Shown here in pieces: positions 53,636 to 61,633 of a stretch of DNA of 64,000 nt (position 1 is the first letter of the stretch; every line of letters begins with the position of its first letter). The DNA is taken from contig JAGBQJ010000023.1 of NCBI GenBank assembly GCA_017632935.1, forward strand, positions 1-64,000, written 5' to 3'. This DNA is from Bacteroidales bacterium. GTDB taxonomy: Bacteria > Bacteroidota > Bacteroidia > Bacteroidales > F082. Position numbers and translations under genes: made by a program. The notes under the pieces are model-generated. The model was given only the letters and a program-made list of their open reading frames with translations, ran no database searches and was not told where the DNA came from.

Positions 53636-54052
53636 ATGAAAGCAATAAAAGTTATAATCATGGCCATAGCCATTATGATGGCTTCGGGCGCGACGGCGCA
53701 GACCGTTCGCAACAGCAGTGGCGCCAGTTGTGGTACGATTGAAAGTAATGGTACCATACGTAATTCCAGCGGTGCTAGTGTCGGCCGATTCGATAGCGAC
53801 GGCACCATCCGCAACAGTTCTGGAGCAAGCATCGGCAAGATCGACAGGGACGGCACCATCCGCAACAGTTCCGGAGCGAGCATCGGTAAGTTCTGCGATG
53901 ATGGCACGGTGCGCAACGGCTCTGGAGCGAGCATCGGCAAGGTGGAGAGCGACGGCACTGTCCGCAACGGCTCCGGTTCCAGCATCGGCAAAGCCTCAGG
54001 CATCCCCCGCGAATGGGTAGCGGCTTATTTCTTCTTCTTCCCGTTTTATTAA
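53636..54052 (+). CDS. Secreted five-repeat beta-flower-like protein
   Basis: A 138-aa protein with a signal peptide (KVIIMAIAIMMASGATAQ). The mature part is five to six near-identical 20-residue repeats with consensus G-T-I-R-N-S-S-G-A-S-I-G-x-x-D-S-D, and a short aromatic tail (AAYFFFFPFY). This matches Bacteroidota proteins named 5-fold beta-flower proteins. It probably assembles a small closed ring or propeller on the cell surface. Function unknown. No clear -7 box is seen before it. Confidence 0.75.
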   Translation: MKAIKVIIMAIAIMMASGATAQTVRNSSGASCGTIESNGTIRNSSGASVGRFDSDGTIRNSSGASIGKIDRDGTIRNSSGASIGKFCDDGTVRNGSGASIGKVESDGTVRNGSGSSIGKASGIPREWVAAYFFFFPFY

Positions 54053-54055
54053 ATA

Positions 54056-54307
54056 CTAAGCTGCGGTTCCAACTTCATACAAAAACTCGGGAGCAAAACC
54101 GATTTCATTGTTCCAATCCACCGTCCAGGGGTCGAGCGTGAAGTTTTTGAAGTAATCCAAGTTTTTCAGTTTCTGGAAGATGCCTTCTTGAGCTAATGGA
54201 AGAAAATCACAAAGTTTCACTGTTCCGTCATTAAAAGTAAGACGAAGAATATAATCCTTGATGTATTCCGCTTTGGTGACTTTTATGAATAATGGTTTTT
54301 CCTCCAT
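54056..54307 (-). CDS. DUF2442 domain protein
   Basis: An 83-aa protein with the DUF2442 pattern: PLFIKVTKAEYIKDYILRLT, then FNDGTVKLCDFLPL, and a C-terminal WNNEIGFAPEFLYE. DUF2442 proteins are small cytoplasmic proteins often encoded next to DUF4160, as here (7 bases away, same strand). The pair has been regarded as a putative toxin-antitoxin or regulatory unit, but no activity is established. The stop lies a few bases from the beta-flower gene stop. Confidence 0.82.
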   Translation of the reverse strand: MEEKPLFIKVTKAEYIKDYILRLTFNDGTVKLCDFLPLAQEGIFQKLKNLDYFKNFTLDPWTVDWNNEIGFAPEFLYEVGTAA

Positions 54308-54314
54308 GATGTGA

Positions 54315-54572
54315 TTATTTCAAAGGTTCAATTTTCAGCAATGCTTCTTTCCGTTCCGAACGATTCCAGTTTTCCATTAGTTCATCATAGTGCAAATCGA
54401 GCCATTCAAAAATCAAGCGGGCTGCACGACGCGGTAATTGTCCTGTAATAATGCCATCTTTGATGGTGATTTCGCACTGATACTCATTGTACCACACATG
54501 AAAATGGGGCGGTTGATGCTCCTTATAGTACATATAGATGATGATTCCGTAAAAACTGCTTATTTCGGGCAT
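54315..54572 (-). CDS. DUF4160 domain protein
   Basis: Start at 54572 (MPEISSFYGIIIYMYYKEHQ; 85 aa), behind the -7 box at 54590-54597. The DUF4160 core is HQPPHFHVWYNEYQCEITI, then GQLPRRAARLIFEWLDLHYD and ENWNRSERKEALLKI. It is co-transcribed with the DUF2442 gene and translated first. Such pairs occur on mobile or accessory DNA and may be toxin-antitoxin-like; which partner would be the toxin is not known. Confidence 0.82.
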   Translation of the reverse strand: MPEISSFYGIIIYMYYKEHQPPHFHVWYNEYQCEITIKDGIITGQLPRRAARLIFEWLDLHYDELMENWNRSERKEALLKIEPLK

Positions 54573-54589
54573 AAATATATATTTTTCCG

Positions 54590-54597
54590 CAAAAGTA
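54590..54597 (-). promoter_or_regulatory. -7 box of the DUF4160-DUF2442 operon
   Basis: TACTTTTG on the minus strand, 18 bases upstream of the ATG at 54572. Confidence 0.55.
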
Positions 54598-54640
54598 ATC
54601 ATTTTTTATCATCACGCCATTGCTTTTTCCGATTATTTCG

Positions 54641-54648
54641 TATCTTTG
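54641..54648 (+). promoter_or_regulatory. -7 box of the orphan membrane protein gene
   Basis: TATCTTTG, 28 bases upstream of the ATG at 54676. Confidence 0.55.
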
Positions 54649-54675
54649 ACCCGTTAAATTGAAAAACAAATTGCC

Positions 54676-55539
54676 ATGGATAGAATTAATGGACAAGGTT
54701 TTCACCCTACTGTAAGACCTTTTCACCCTCATAGAAAAAAGGAACGCAACAAAATAAAGGTGTTCAGAAAAGCCACACCCCAAGCGTGGCAACTAGCCAT
54801 GATGCGACTCGGGATGGGCTTCGTAACCAATGAAGAAGACCGTGTCGAATTGGGCAAACTTATAGAGTCTGGGGCGTTTGACTTGGAAGGTACAACGCTG
54901 CTGGCTCCGATGTATGGAGGAGAAATAAGTTGTGGTTCAGCGGGTGACTACAGTATAACCCAAGCCGACCCATCAAGGCCTCCACCAAAACAGGATGTTT
55001 TAGTTGAAGAAAACGAGTTTGTTTCTTGCGAACAAACAACTGAAAACATAACCGCAACTTCTTGTAATCATAGGAAAACACACAGATTGCAAAAGTATCT
55101 ATTCAGAGTTTTGTTCATGACTTTACCATTTATGGCCACCGCAATCATGGCCACATCATGCCACAAAGAACCGTATGATGTTGTGATTGATTGGGATTGG
55201 CGTGACAACATTGGCTTCGCCCCTCCAAAAGAAATGATAAAAAATGAGACAGATAAAAAACATGTTAAAACTGTTTTTATAAACCTGGTGTCCGATAAAG
55301 CAAATGGACATACCCCATATGCTTTTCACGTTGCACGCGATACATTACAAACACGTTTAGATATTGCCCCAGGCAAAGTGCGTGGCATGGGCACAATTTA
55401 TATAAATCCTGAACCTGGTGCGGATAACAGACCCAACCATGAAATGGGACAAGACCCAGGTATTGCTTGGTATGATAAACTATGGTTTGAAGAAAACGGT
55501 TGGGGAATAAAACCATGGGTTGCACCACGTGGTAGGTAG
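54676..55539 (+). CDS. Orphan single-pass membrane protein with internal anchor
   Basis: A 287-aa protein that I do not recognise. Residues 1-135 are soluble and begin with a His/Arg/Lys-rich stretch (FHPTVRPFHPHRKKERNKIK), then a helical segment (QAWQLAMMRLGMGFVT). One membrane helix lies near 143-162 (RVLFMTLPFMATAIMAT), followed by a cysteine (ATSCHKEP). The rest is probably periplasmic and carries DWDWRDNIGFAP and ENGWGIKPWVAPRGR. Internal placement of the hydrophobic segment argues for a type II membrane protein rather than a signal peptide. Own promoter and terminator; monocistronic. Confidence 0.6.
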   Translation: MDRINGQGFHPTVRPFHPHRKKERNKIKVFRKATPQAWQLAMMRLGMGFVTNEEDRVELGKLIESGAFDLEGTTLLAPMYGGEISCGSAGDYSITQADPSRPPPKQDVLVEENEFVSCEQTTENITATSCNHRKTHRLQKYLFRVLFMTLPFMATAIMATSCHKEPYDVVIDWDWRDNIGFAPPKEMIKNETDKKHVKTVFINLVSDKANGHTPYAFHVARDTLQTRLDIAPGKVRGMGTIYINPEPGADNRPNHEMGQDPGIAWYDKLWFEENGWGIKPWVAPRGR

Positions 55540-55564
55540 GTAATATTTTCAAACAATCAAACAC

Positions 55565-55590
55565 AAAAAGGCATTCCATGCCTTTTTATA
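55565..55590 (+). terminator. Intrinsic terminator of the orphan membrane protein gene
   Basis: A 10-bp stem AAAAAGGCAT / ATGCCTTTTT with a three-base loop, ending in a T run. Confidence 0.75.
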
Positions 55591-55642
55591 TTGCAATAAT
55601 AATTTTAATTTGCTAATTCTATAACTATGAGAATGTCATTCT

Positions 55643-55671
55643 GTTCCGGCGGATTTGCAATCCGCTGGAAC
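55643..55671. repeat. GCGGATTTGCAATCCGC-type palindromic repeat, copy 1
   Basis: GTTCCGGCGGATTTGCAATC and its near-complement form a 29-bp imperfect palindrome. Other copies are at 60083-60141 and 61532-61552. It lies just downstream of radA. Confidence 0.75.
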
Positions 55672-55722
55672 TGATGATTTATGTAAGATTTGACTCCGTC
55701 GAATGCAAAGCGTTTGTTTCCC

Positions 55723-57099
55723 TTACCCAAACAACTCCGCCCCCAACTCATAAACCGACGCCACAGGCACAATCTGGATCTTAAACCGCTTGGTATCCAA
55801 TCCTTTGGCATTGTATTTCGAGACAAATATCTTCTCAAAACCCAGTTTGTCAGCCTCGGCGATACGGGCCTCAATGCGGGTCACGGCACGGATTTCTCCC
55901 GAAAGGCCCACTTCGGCGGCAAAGGCATAGCGCGAAGGAATGGGGATGTCGGCATTTGAAGAAAGCACCGCTGCGATGACAGCCAAGTCAATGGCAGGGT
56001 CGTCCACGTGGAGACCACCGGCGATGTTTAAGAACACGTCTTTAATAGAAAGTCGAAATCCAGCACGTTTCTCCAACACAGCCAAGAGCATATTCATCCT
56101 TCGGATGTCAAAGCCTGTGGCAGAGCGTTGTGGCGTGCCGTAGGCCGCGCTGCTCACCAAGGCCTGCGTCTCGATGAGCATGGGGCGTTGGCCTTCCATC
56201 GTGGCGGCGATGGCAATGCCGCTCACTTCCTCGTCGCGTTGCGAGAGCAAGATTTCGCTGGGGTTGGTCACCTCGCGGAGACCTGTGGCGTTCATCTCAA
56301 AGATGCCTAATTCCGAGGCCGACCCGAAGCGGTTTTTGATGGTGCGCAGGATGCGGAAGCCATAGTGGCGGTCGCCCTCAAACTGCAAGACGGTGTCGAC
56401 GATGTGTTCCAGAATCTTTGGTCCGGCGATGCTGCCGTCCTTGGTGATGTGTCCGATGAGGAACACCGGTACCTGATAAGCTTTGGCTATCTTGTTCATC
56501 TCGGCGGCCGTCTCACGAATCTGCGAGAGGCTGCCTGCCGTAGCGTCCACGTAGGGCGATTCCAAAGTCTGTATGGAGTCGATGACCACGATGTCGGGCT
56601 GCACGTCCTTGAAGTGTTTCAGAATCTCCTGTGTGTTGGTCTCGGTGAGGATAAGGCAGTCGGTGTTGTGGATGCCGATGCGCTCGGCCCGCATCTTGAT
56701 TTGGGTCTGGCTCTCCTCACCAGAGATGTAAAGCACCTTACGGCCTGCCAGTTGCAAAGCCGTCTGCAAGAGCAAAGTCGACTTGCCAATGCCGGGTTCG
56801 CCGCCCACGAGGGTGAGCGAGCCGAGCACCAATCCACCGCCGAGCACTCGGTTGAGTTCCTCGTATAGCAGGATGATACGTTGTTCCTTGGCATTGCCGA
56901 TCTCATTGATAGGTGTGGGAAGGCTTTTGTCCATCTCCATTCCAACGTTTTTCTTCACCGATTTGCTGTCTTTTCCCGTGACGACGGTCTCTTCCACACA
57001 GGTGTTCCATGCGCCGCAGGCAGGGCATTTCCCGAACCATTTCGGCGACTCGTTGCCGCATTCCTTGCAGAAAAAGGCGGTTTTCTCTTTTGCTGGCAT
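55723..57099 (-). CDS. radA: DNA repair protein RadA/Sms
   Basis: Helicase-like recombination mediator that helps RecA-dependent branch migration. 458 aa. The N-terminal zinc finger is Cys11-x2-Cys14...Cys25-x2-Cys28. Walker A is GEPGIGKST; Walker B is near VVIDSIQTL. The RadA-specific KNRFGSASELG motif is present, followed by a LonC-like C-terminal domain. Housekeeping gene, usual length. Upstream, between its start and the next gene's promoter, is a copy of the GTCATTGCGAGG element. Confidence 0.95.
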   Translation of the reverse strand: MPAKEKTAFFCKECGNESPKWFGKCPACGAWNTCVEETVVTGKDSKSVKKNVGMEMDKSLPTPINEIGNAKEQRIILLYEELNRVLGGGLVLGSLTLVGGEPGIGKSTLLLQTALQLAGRKVLYISGEESQTQIKMRAERIGIHNTDCLILTETNTQEILKHFKDVQPDIVVIDSIQTLESPYVDATAGSLSQIRETAAEMNKIAKAYQVPVFLIGHITKDGSIAGPKILEHIVDTVLQFEGDRHYGFRILRTIKNRFGSASELGIFEMNATGLREVTNPSEILLSQRDEEVSGIAIAATMEGQRPMLIETQALVSSAAYGTPQRSATGFDIRRMNMLLAVLEKRAGFRLSIKDVFLNIAGGLHVDDPAIDLAVIAAVLSSNADIPIPSRYAFAAEVGLSGEIRAVTRIEARIAEADKLGFEKIFVSKYNAKGLDTKRFKIQIVPVASVYELGAELFG

Positions 57100-57120
57100 A
57101 ATGTATATCTTATTCGTCGC

Positions 57121-57210
57121 TTCGCGTCATTGCGAGGAGGAACGACGAAGCAATCTAGGGAAGAAATCTTATTGTCTGGACTGCTTCGTTCCTCGCAGTG
57201 ACGCAAAGCG
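57121..57210. repeat. Intergenic copy of the GTCATTGCGAGG/GAAGCAATC element
   Basis: The arms TTCGCGTCATTGCGAGGAGG...CGAAGCAATC (57121-57155) and CTGCTTCGTTCCTCGCAGTG...CGCAAAGCG (57181-57210) are imperfect complements around a short loop. This is the non-coding version of the element carried inside the anti-sigma factor gene. Confidence 0.85.
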
Positions 57211-57272
57211 TGTACGTTTATGCGGCAAAAATAATAAATGCCACCGAATTATGAAAACTTCTGCATTTTTTA

Positions 57273-57280
57273 TATTTTTG
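57273..57280 (+). promoter_or_regulatory. -7 box of the CotH operon
   Basis: TATTTTTG, 32 bases upstream of the ATG at 57312. Confidence 0.55.
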
Positions 57281-57311
57281 TCGCCAATTCGGAGTTAAAT
57301 CAGGAGGTTGG

Positions 57312-58037
57312 ATGAAAAGACGTCTACTCACCTTTATCGTATGGCTCTTCTCCATGGCGGCATTCGCCCAGCAGGGCGACGTGATGCTGTGTGAGGGCTT
57401 CTACACCCCTTGGCTCGAAGAGGGCTGGGATGCGAAGGGCGACGATTGGGTGGTGTGGTATGTCTCCAATACCACCTTTGCCGGCGGGAAGTCACATGAG
57501 ATGCAGATGTATCCTGACTTCAACTTTGAGGGTACCACCCGCCTTGTGACCCCTATTGTGGAGTTGAACAAATACGACTTCATCAACTTCCAGTTCAACC
57601 ACGCCCTTGAAGCCACGCAAGGTCAGATTGATGCCAGAATCGGCATCGGGATTTCGCAAAACGGCGAGGACTGGGAAAGCATTTGGGAGGATACCATTAC
57701 GGGCAGCATCGCGCAAAGCCAGTATCTGCTCACTTTCGATATGGAGGAGTGGGCTACTAAAGAGCCGCAGTTTTGCCTGTATTTTACAGGCCATGGTGCC
57801 TACGTCAATAGCTGGTATATCGACAACATTTTCATTTTTGCCTCGAAGAAAAACAAATATGGCGGTATCGATGACACCGATGAGAATGGTTTCGTCGCTT
57901 CGGCCTCGCACATCACCACATTGAAAGGTCCTTCGGCGGGCACGATAACCCATTTCTCGAAGATGCGGAAATCGCGCAACCGTTATGCACGAGTTGTGGA
58001 AGGCCGACAAAAGCGGTGGTGGCAGTTTTGGAAATAA
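57312..58037 (+). CDS. Secreted choice-of-anchor-J-like protein upstream of CotH
   Basis: A 241-aa protein with a signal peptide (LTFIVWLFSMAAFAQQ). The mature part resembles a carbohydrate-binding, choice-of-anchor J beta-sandwich: EGFYTPWLEEGWDAKGDDWV, then NFEGTTRLVTPIVEL, YDFINFQFNHALEA, and VNSWYIDNIFIF. There is no T9SS sorting domain; the C-terminus is instead strongly basic and aromatic (KMRKSRNRYARVVEGRQKRW). The next gene starts two bases later, so they are one operon. It may bind a partner or ligand for the CotH protein. Confidence 0.65.
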   Translation: MKRRLLTFIVWLFSMAAFAQQGDVMLCEGFYTPWLEEGWDAKGDDWVVWYVSNTTFAGGKSHEMQMYPDFNFEGTTRLVTPIVELNKYDFINFQFNHALEATQGQIDARIGIGISQNGEDWESIWEDTITGSIAQSQYLLTFDMEEWATKEPQFCLYFTGHGAYVNSWYIDNIFIFASKKNKYGGIDDTDENGFVASASHITTLKGPSAGTITHFSKMRKSRNRYARVVEGRQKRWWQFWK

Positions 58038-58039
58038 GC

Positions 58040-60070
58040 ATGGGAACGAAGAAGTGTATCATAGCGTTTTTGCTGGTTTTCGTGACTTTTTCGGTCACGG
58101 CGCAGACTTTTACCGATAGCAATTTGCCCATCGTGGTTATTGAGACCGACGGTGGTGCCAACATCCCTGACGAACCGAAGGTGCCAGGCACGATGAAGAT
58201 TATCTGGCATCAAGATGGCTCGCGCAACTACATGAGCGACATCGACAACTCCGAATTTCTCAACTATGACGGGCGCATTGGCATCGAACGGCGTGGCAGC
58301 AGCTCACAGACTATGCTCAACAAGAAGCCATACGCCGTCGAGACCCGCGAGGACGATGACATTACTAACAGGAACGTCAGCATTTTGGGTATGCCGGAAG
58401 AGAACGACTGGGTGCTCAACTCTTTGGCTTTCGACCAGACAGGGATGCGCGACGTGCTGGCCTACGAACTCTCGAACCGCTTAGGTCAATACGCCTCGCG
58501 TAGCGTGTATTGCGAGGTGGTCATCAACGGCGACTACAAGGGCCTCTACGTTTTCATGGAGAAAATCAAGCCCGACAAATGGCGCGTCAACATCGAAAAA
58601 ATGGACCAGACCTGCAACCAATATCCAGAGGTGACGGGCGGCTACATTACCAAGGCTGACAAAACCACTGGCGGCGACCCTGTGGCGTGGACCATGCAAG
58701 GCTATGGTGGCGGTTGGTGGGGCAACAGCACGGATTTCATCCACCATTATCCCAAGCCCGACGACATCACCAACGCTCAGAATAACTACATCCACGGTGT
58801 GTTCACTAACCTCGCTTCCGTTGCCAATCAACACAACACCTCGGCATCAGGCATTACTTCAGTCATCGACATCCCGTCTTTTGTCGATTTCATGATGATT
58901 GCGGAATTCAGTTCCAATGTCGACGTGTACTCGTTAAGCACTTTTTTCCATAAGGACAGGATGGGCAAGCTGAGGGCAGGACCTGTTTGGGACTACAACC
59001 TCGCCTTCGGTTACGATGCTTTCGGTAACCGCAGCAAGTACGACGTGTGGCAGTTCAACAACCAAGACAACAATGGCCCGAAATTCTGGAAAGACCTGTT
59101 CGACACCAGTCTTTTCCGTTGCTATCTGGCCAAACGCTGGTTTGAGCTGACCGAGCCAGGACAGCCCTTGAACTACGATTTCGTTTGCAGCCGCATGGAC
59201 GAAATCGACGATTGGATCACCGAAGCCATCGCCCGCGACAACCAACGCTGGAACCAGATGTCGCAACATGCCCAATATGTCGAAGACATGAAAAACTGGC
59301 TCCAGTTGCGTATCAACTGGCTGAATCAAAACATTGGCTCCTATCAAGGCTGCAACGATATCGACCTGCCGCCCTTGGTCATCTCCAAAATCCACTATCA
59401 TCCCATGGACTGGTGGAATATTGACGGCGACCACCTCGAATTCATCGAAATCACCAATAACGGCGATGATGAGGTGGACCTGACGGGCATTTATTTCCGT
59501 GAGTTGGGCCTCACATACCAATTCCCGGATGGTATGCATCTGGCTGGTCGACAAGCCCTTGTACTTTGCTCTGATTCGCTGATGTTTAGCGAATACTACG
59601 GCATGACGCCCTTCGGGCAATACAACCGCAAGCTTGACAACAAGTCGGAAAACCTGGTGCTAGTCGACGCTTGGGGCAACATCATCGACGAAGTGCAATA
59701 CTCCGACAGCGAACCATGGCCTACGGAAGCCGACGGGAATGGTCCTTTTCTCCAGCTCAAGGATTTGGACAGCGACAACAGTTTAGCTGAGAATTGGACA
59801 ATCAGCTATGACCTAACGGGCATTGAGGAAGAGCCTCTAGTGTTGGCGCATCTCTATCCCAATCCCACTTCGGGAATGATTCACATCGCATTGGAGGGGA
59901 ACGCCACTCATTGCCAAATTATAGACTTGTTGGGTAACATTTTACTTGAAACATCGCCTTCAAGTCCCGTTTTTGACTTGGATTTGAGCGGATTACCTTC
60001 GGGGATGTATATGGTGAAAATGCAGTTGGGTGATGGACGGAGGGTTTTTAGGAAGGTTGTTAAACAATAA
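58040..60070 (+). CDS. CotH kinase-family secreted protein with lamin-tail and T9SS sorting domain
   Basis: Start at 58040 (MGTKKCIIAFLLVFVTFSVTA; 676 aa), two bases after the preceding stop. The signal peptide is followed by a CotH domain: RRGSSSQTMLNKKPYAVETR near 95, then YVFMEKIKPDKWRVNIEKMD and the metal-binding DYNLAFG near 320. CotH proteins are atypical extracellular protein kinases. A lamin-tail-like beta domain (YHPMDWWNIDGDHLEFIEIT) and a T9SS type A sorting domain ending GRRVFRKVVKQ complete the chain. Its substrate may be the protein encoded just upstream. Confidence 0.87.
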   Translation: MGTKKCIIAFLLVFVTFSVTAQTFTDSNLPIVVIETDGGANIPDEPKVPGTMKIIWHQDGSRNYMSDIDNSEFLNYDGRIGIERRGSSSQTMLNKKPYAVETREDDDITNRNVSILGMPEENDWVLNSLAFDQTGMRDVLAYELSNRLGQYASRSVYCEVVINGDYKGLYVFMEKIKPDKWRVNIEKMDQTCNQYPEVTGGYITKADKTTGGDPVAWTMQGYGGGWWGNSTDFIHHYPKPDDITNAQNNYIHGVFTNLASVANQHNTSASGITSVIDIPSFVDFMMIAEFSSNVDVYSLSTFFHKDRMGKLRAGPVWDYNLAFGYDAFGNRSKYDVWQFNNQDNNGPKFWKDLFDTSLFRCYLAKRWFELTEPGQPLNYDFVCSRMDEIDDWITEAIARDNQRWNQMSQHAQYVEDMKNWLQLRINWLNQNIGSYQGCNDIDLPPLVISKIHYHPMDWWNIDGDHLEFIEITNNGDDEVDLTGIYFRELGLTYQFPDGMHLAGRQALVLCSDSLMFSEYYGMTPFGQYNRKLDNKSENLVLVDAWGNIIDEVQYSDSEPWPTEADGNGPFLQLKDLDSDNSLAENWTISYDLTGIEEEPLVLAHLYPNPTSGMIHIALEGNATHCQIIDLLGNILLETSPSSPVFDLDLSGLPSGMYMVKMQLGDGRRVFRKVVKQ

Positions 60071-60082
60071 AATGCTATTCTG

Positions 60083-60141
60083 AGCCGTTCGGTCAGATTT
60101 GCAATCCGACCGTATTGAACCAGCGGATTTGCAATCCGCCT
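60083..60141. repeat. GCGGATTTGCAATCCGC-type repeat, copies 2 and 3
   Basis: Two neighbouring palindromes, CGGTCAGATTTGCAATCCG (60091-60113 with its closing ACCG) and AGCGGATTTGCAATCCGCCT (60122-60141), within 60 bases. They belong to the family at 55643 and 61532. Confidence 0.75.
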
Positions 60142-60169
60142 CAAGAATAAACCTCAAAAACATGAGTCT

Positions 60170-60258
60170 GTTGCCTGCAATCAACACTTTTAATGATATA
60201 ACGTTGCCTATAACCAACAATTTTTGATAAAAAGTGTTGCCTATAACCAACAGTTTTG
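60170..60258 (+). repeat. Three direct repeats with exact 33-bp period upstream of the ATPase gene
   Basis: GTTGCCTGCAATCAACA at 60170, GTTGCCTATAACCAACA at 60203 and GTTGCCTATAACCAACA at 60236: exactly 33 bases apart. The last copy leads directly into the -7 box at 60259-60266. The spacing keeps the copies on nearly the same helix face, so they may bind a regulator. Confidence 0.7.
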
Positions 60259-60266
60259 TATTTTTG
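60259..60266 (+). promoter_or_regulatory. -7 box of the DUF4143 ATPase gene
   Basis: TATTTTTG, 23 bases upstream of the ATG at 60289 and directly after the third 33-bp repeat. Confidence 0.6.
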
Positions 60267-60288
60267 CAGGCAAAATAAAGACTTTGCT

Positions 60289-61488
60289 ATGGAAACGCTA
60301 TTTGTAAAACACGACCGATTGATTGCCAAAACCTCGTTGGACATCGTCAGGGAAATGATGAGCCGTGTGCATTGGGATGCCCGACTGCTATCCATCCAAG
60401 GAGCCAAAGGTGTGGGCAAATCGACACTGCTCAAGCAATTCGTCAAACAGAACTACCAACCTGGCGACAGGAAAGTGCTGTACTGTTCCGCCGACACCAT
60501 TGATTTTTCTCGCCGAACCTTAGTTGACCTTGCTGGAGAGTTTGTCATGAATGGCGGCGAAAGACTTATTATCGACGAAATCCACAAATACGAAGGATGG
60601 AGTCGCGAAATCAAGGAGATTTACGACCTCTATCCCGAATTGAAAATGATTATCAGCGGATCGTCGCTATTGAGCCTGTTGGCTGGTGACGCAGACTTGT
60701 CGCGCCGATGTATCAAATACACCATGTCAGGGTTGTCATTCCGAGAGGCATTGAGATTCTACGAAAACCTTGAACTTCCTATTTGGACCTTGGAGGACAT
60801 TCTCGCGCGTCCATACGAATTGTGGCAGACCGTCACCGCCCAATGTAAGCCTGTCGAGCAGTTCAAGAAATACCTTCAATATGGCTACTATCCCTTCTTT
60901 TTGGAAGGTCAACAGGATTATTTTACGCGAATCGAGCAGGTGGTCAACTATGTCGTGGAAACCGAACTCCCCTTGATTTGCAAGGTTGATGTGGCTTACA
61001 CTCGAAAGCTCAAGGCTTTGATTTCCATCATTGCCGAAAGTGTGCCTTACGAAGTGAATGCCAACCGATTGGCAGCCGCTATTGAGATTGGCAGAGATAC
61101 CGTTGTGGGCTATCTGAAGAACATGGGCGACGCCAAGCTGCTGAATCTGCTCTATTCCGACAAGAAAAGCATCGGCAAACTTACCAAGCCCGACAAGGTC
61201 TATCTCGAAAACACCAATCTGCTTTATGCCTTAAGTCCTACTTCGGTCGAAATCGGGACGGCGCGCGAAACCTTTGCCATCACTCATCTTGCTGAAAACC
61301 ATATTGTTGAATATGGCAAGGACAAAGGCGACTTTAGGGTGGATTCCAAGTACCATTTTGAAATCGGTGGCAAGGACAAAGGCTTCGCTCAAATAGCGGA
61401 TTTGCCTGATTCCTACATCTTTGCCGACGACATCGAATCGCCTATCGGGGCCAAACTGCCCCTTTGGATGCTGGGGTTTTTGTATTAG
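60289..61488 (+). CDS. AAA-type ATPase with C-terminal DUF4143 domain
   Basis: Start at 60289 (METLFVKHDRLIA; 399 aa) behind the promoter. Walker A is GAKGVGKSTLLKQF (38-51) and Walker B is RLIIDEIHKY (Asp96-Glu97), followed by IISGSSLLSLL. The second half is the DUF4143 region (VDVAYTRKLKALISIIAESV, then TVVGYLKNMGDAKLLNLLY) with a winged-helix look. Such ATPases are very common in Bacteroidota and often come in several copies; no defined role is known. Repeat arrays flank the gene on both sides. Confidence 0.85.
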   Translation: METLFVKHDRLIAKTSLDIVREMMSRVHWDARLLSIQGAKGVGKSTLLKQFVKQNYQPGDRKVLYCSADTIDFSRRTLVDLAGEFVMNGGERLIIDEIHKYEGWSREIKEIYDLYPELKMIISGSSLLSLLAGDADLSRRCIKYTMSGLSFREALRFYENLELPIWTLEDILARPYELWQTVTAQCKPVEQFKKYLQYGYYPFFLEGQQDYFTRIEQVVNYVVETELPLICKVDVAYTRKLKALISIIAESVPYEVNANRLAAAIEIGRDTVVGYLKNMGDAKLLNLLYSDKKSIGKLTKPDKVYLENTNLLYALSPTSVEIGTARETFAITHLAENHIVEYGKDKGDFRVDSKYHFEIGGKDKGFAQIADLPDSYIFADDIESPIGAKLPLWMLGFLY

Positions 61489-61531
61489 TTATGAGTTTGT
61501 TTACGAATTACAAATCCTTATATTCACAACT

Positions 61532-61552
61532 GGCGGATTGCAAATCCGCTGG
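61532..61552. repeat. GCGGATTTGCAATCCGC-type repeat, copy 4
   Basis: GGCGGATTGCAAATCCGCTGG lies just downstream of the DUF4143 ATPase gene, a reversed copy of the repeats at 60083-60141. Confidence 0.75.
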
Positions 61553-61633
61553 AACTGAGCACTTTCCATATTTTCACCTAATCTTCCTAGAAACCCAGAT
61601 TGGTCAAAACTTGTAATGATTCTTTAGCCAACA

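Noticed and set aside
53700..54000. Repeated DNA in the beta-flower gene as a CRISPR or minisatellite
   Set aside because: The units are 60-base coding repeats in one open frame with a signal peptide; the DNA repeats follow from the protein.
60170..60258. Three 33-bp-spaced repeats as a small CRISPR array
   Set aside because: The repeats are only about 17 bases conserved, the last one merges with a promoter, there is no cas gene, and spacers are too short and AT-rich.
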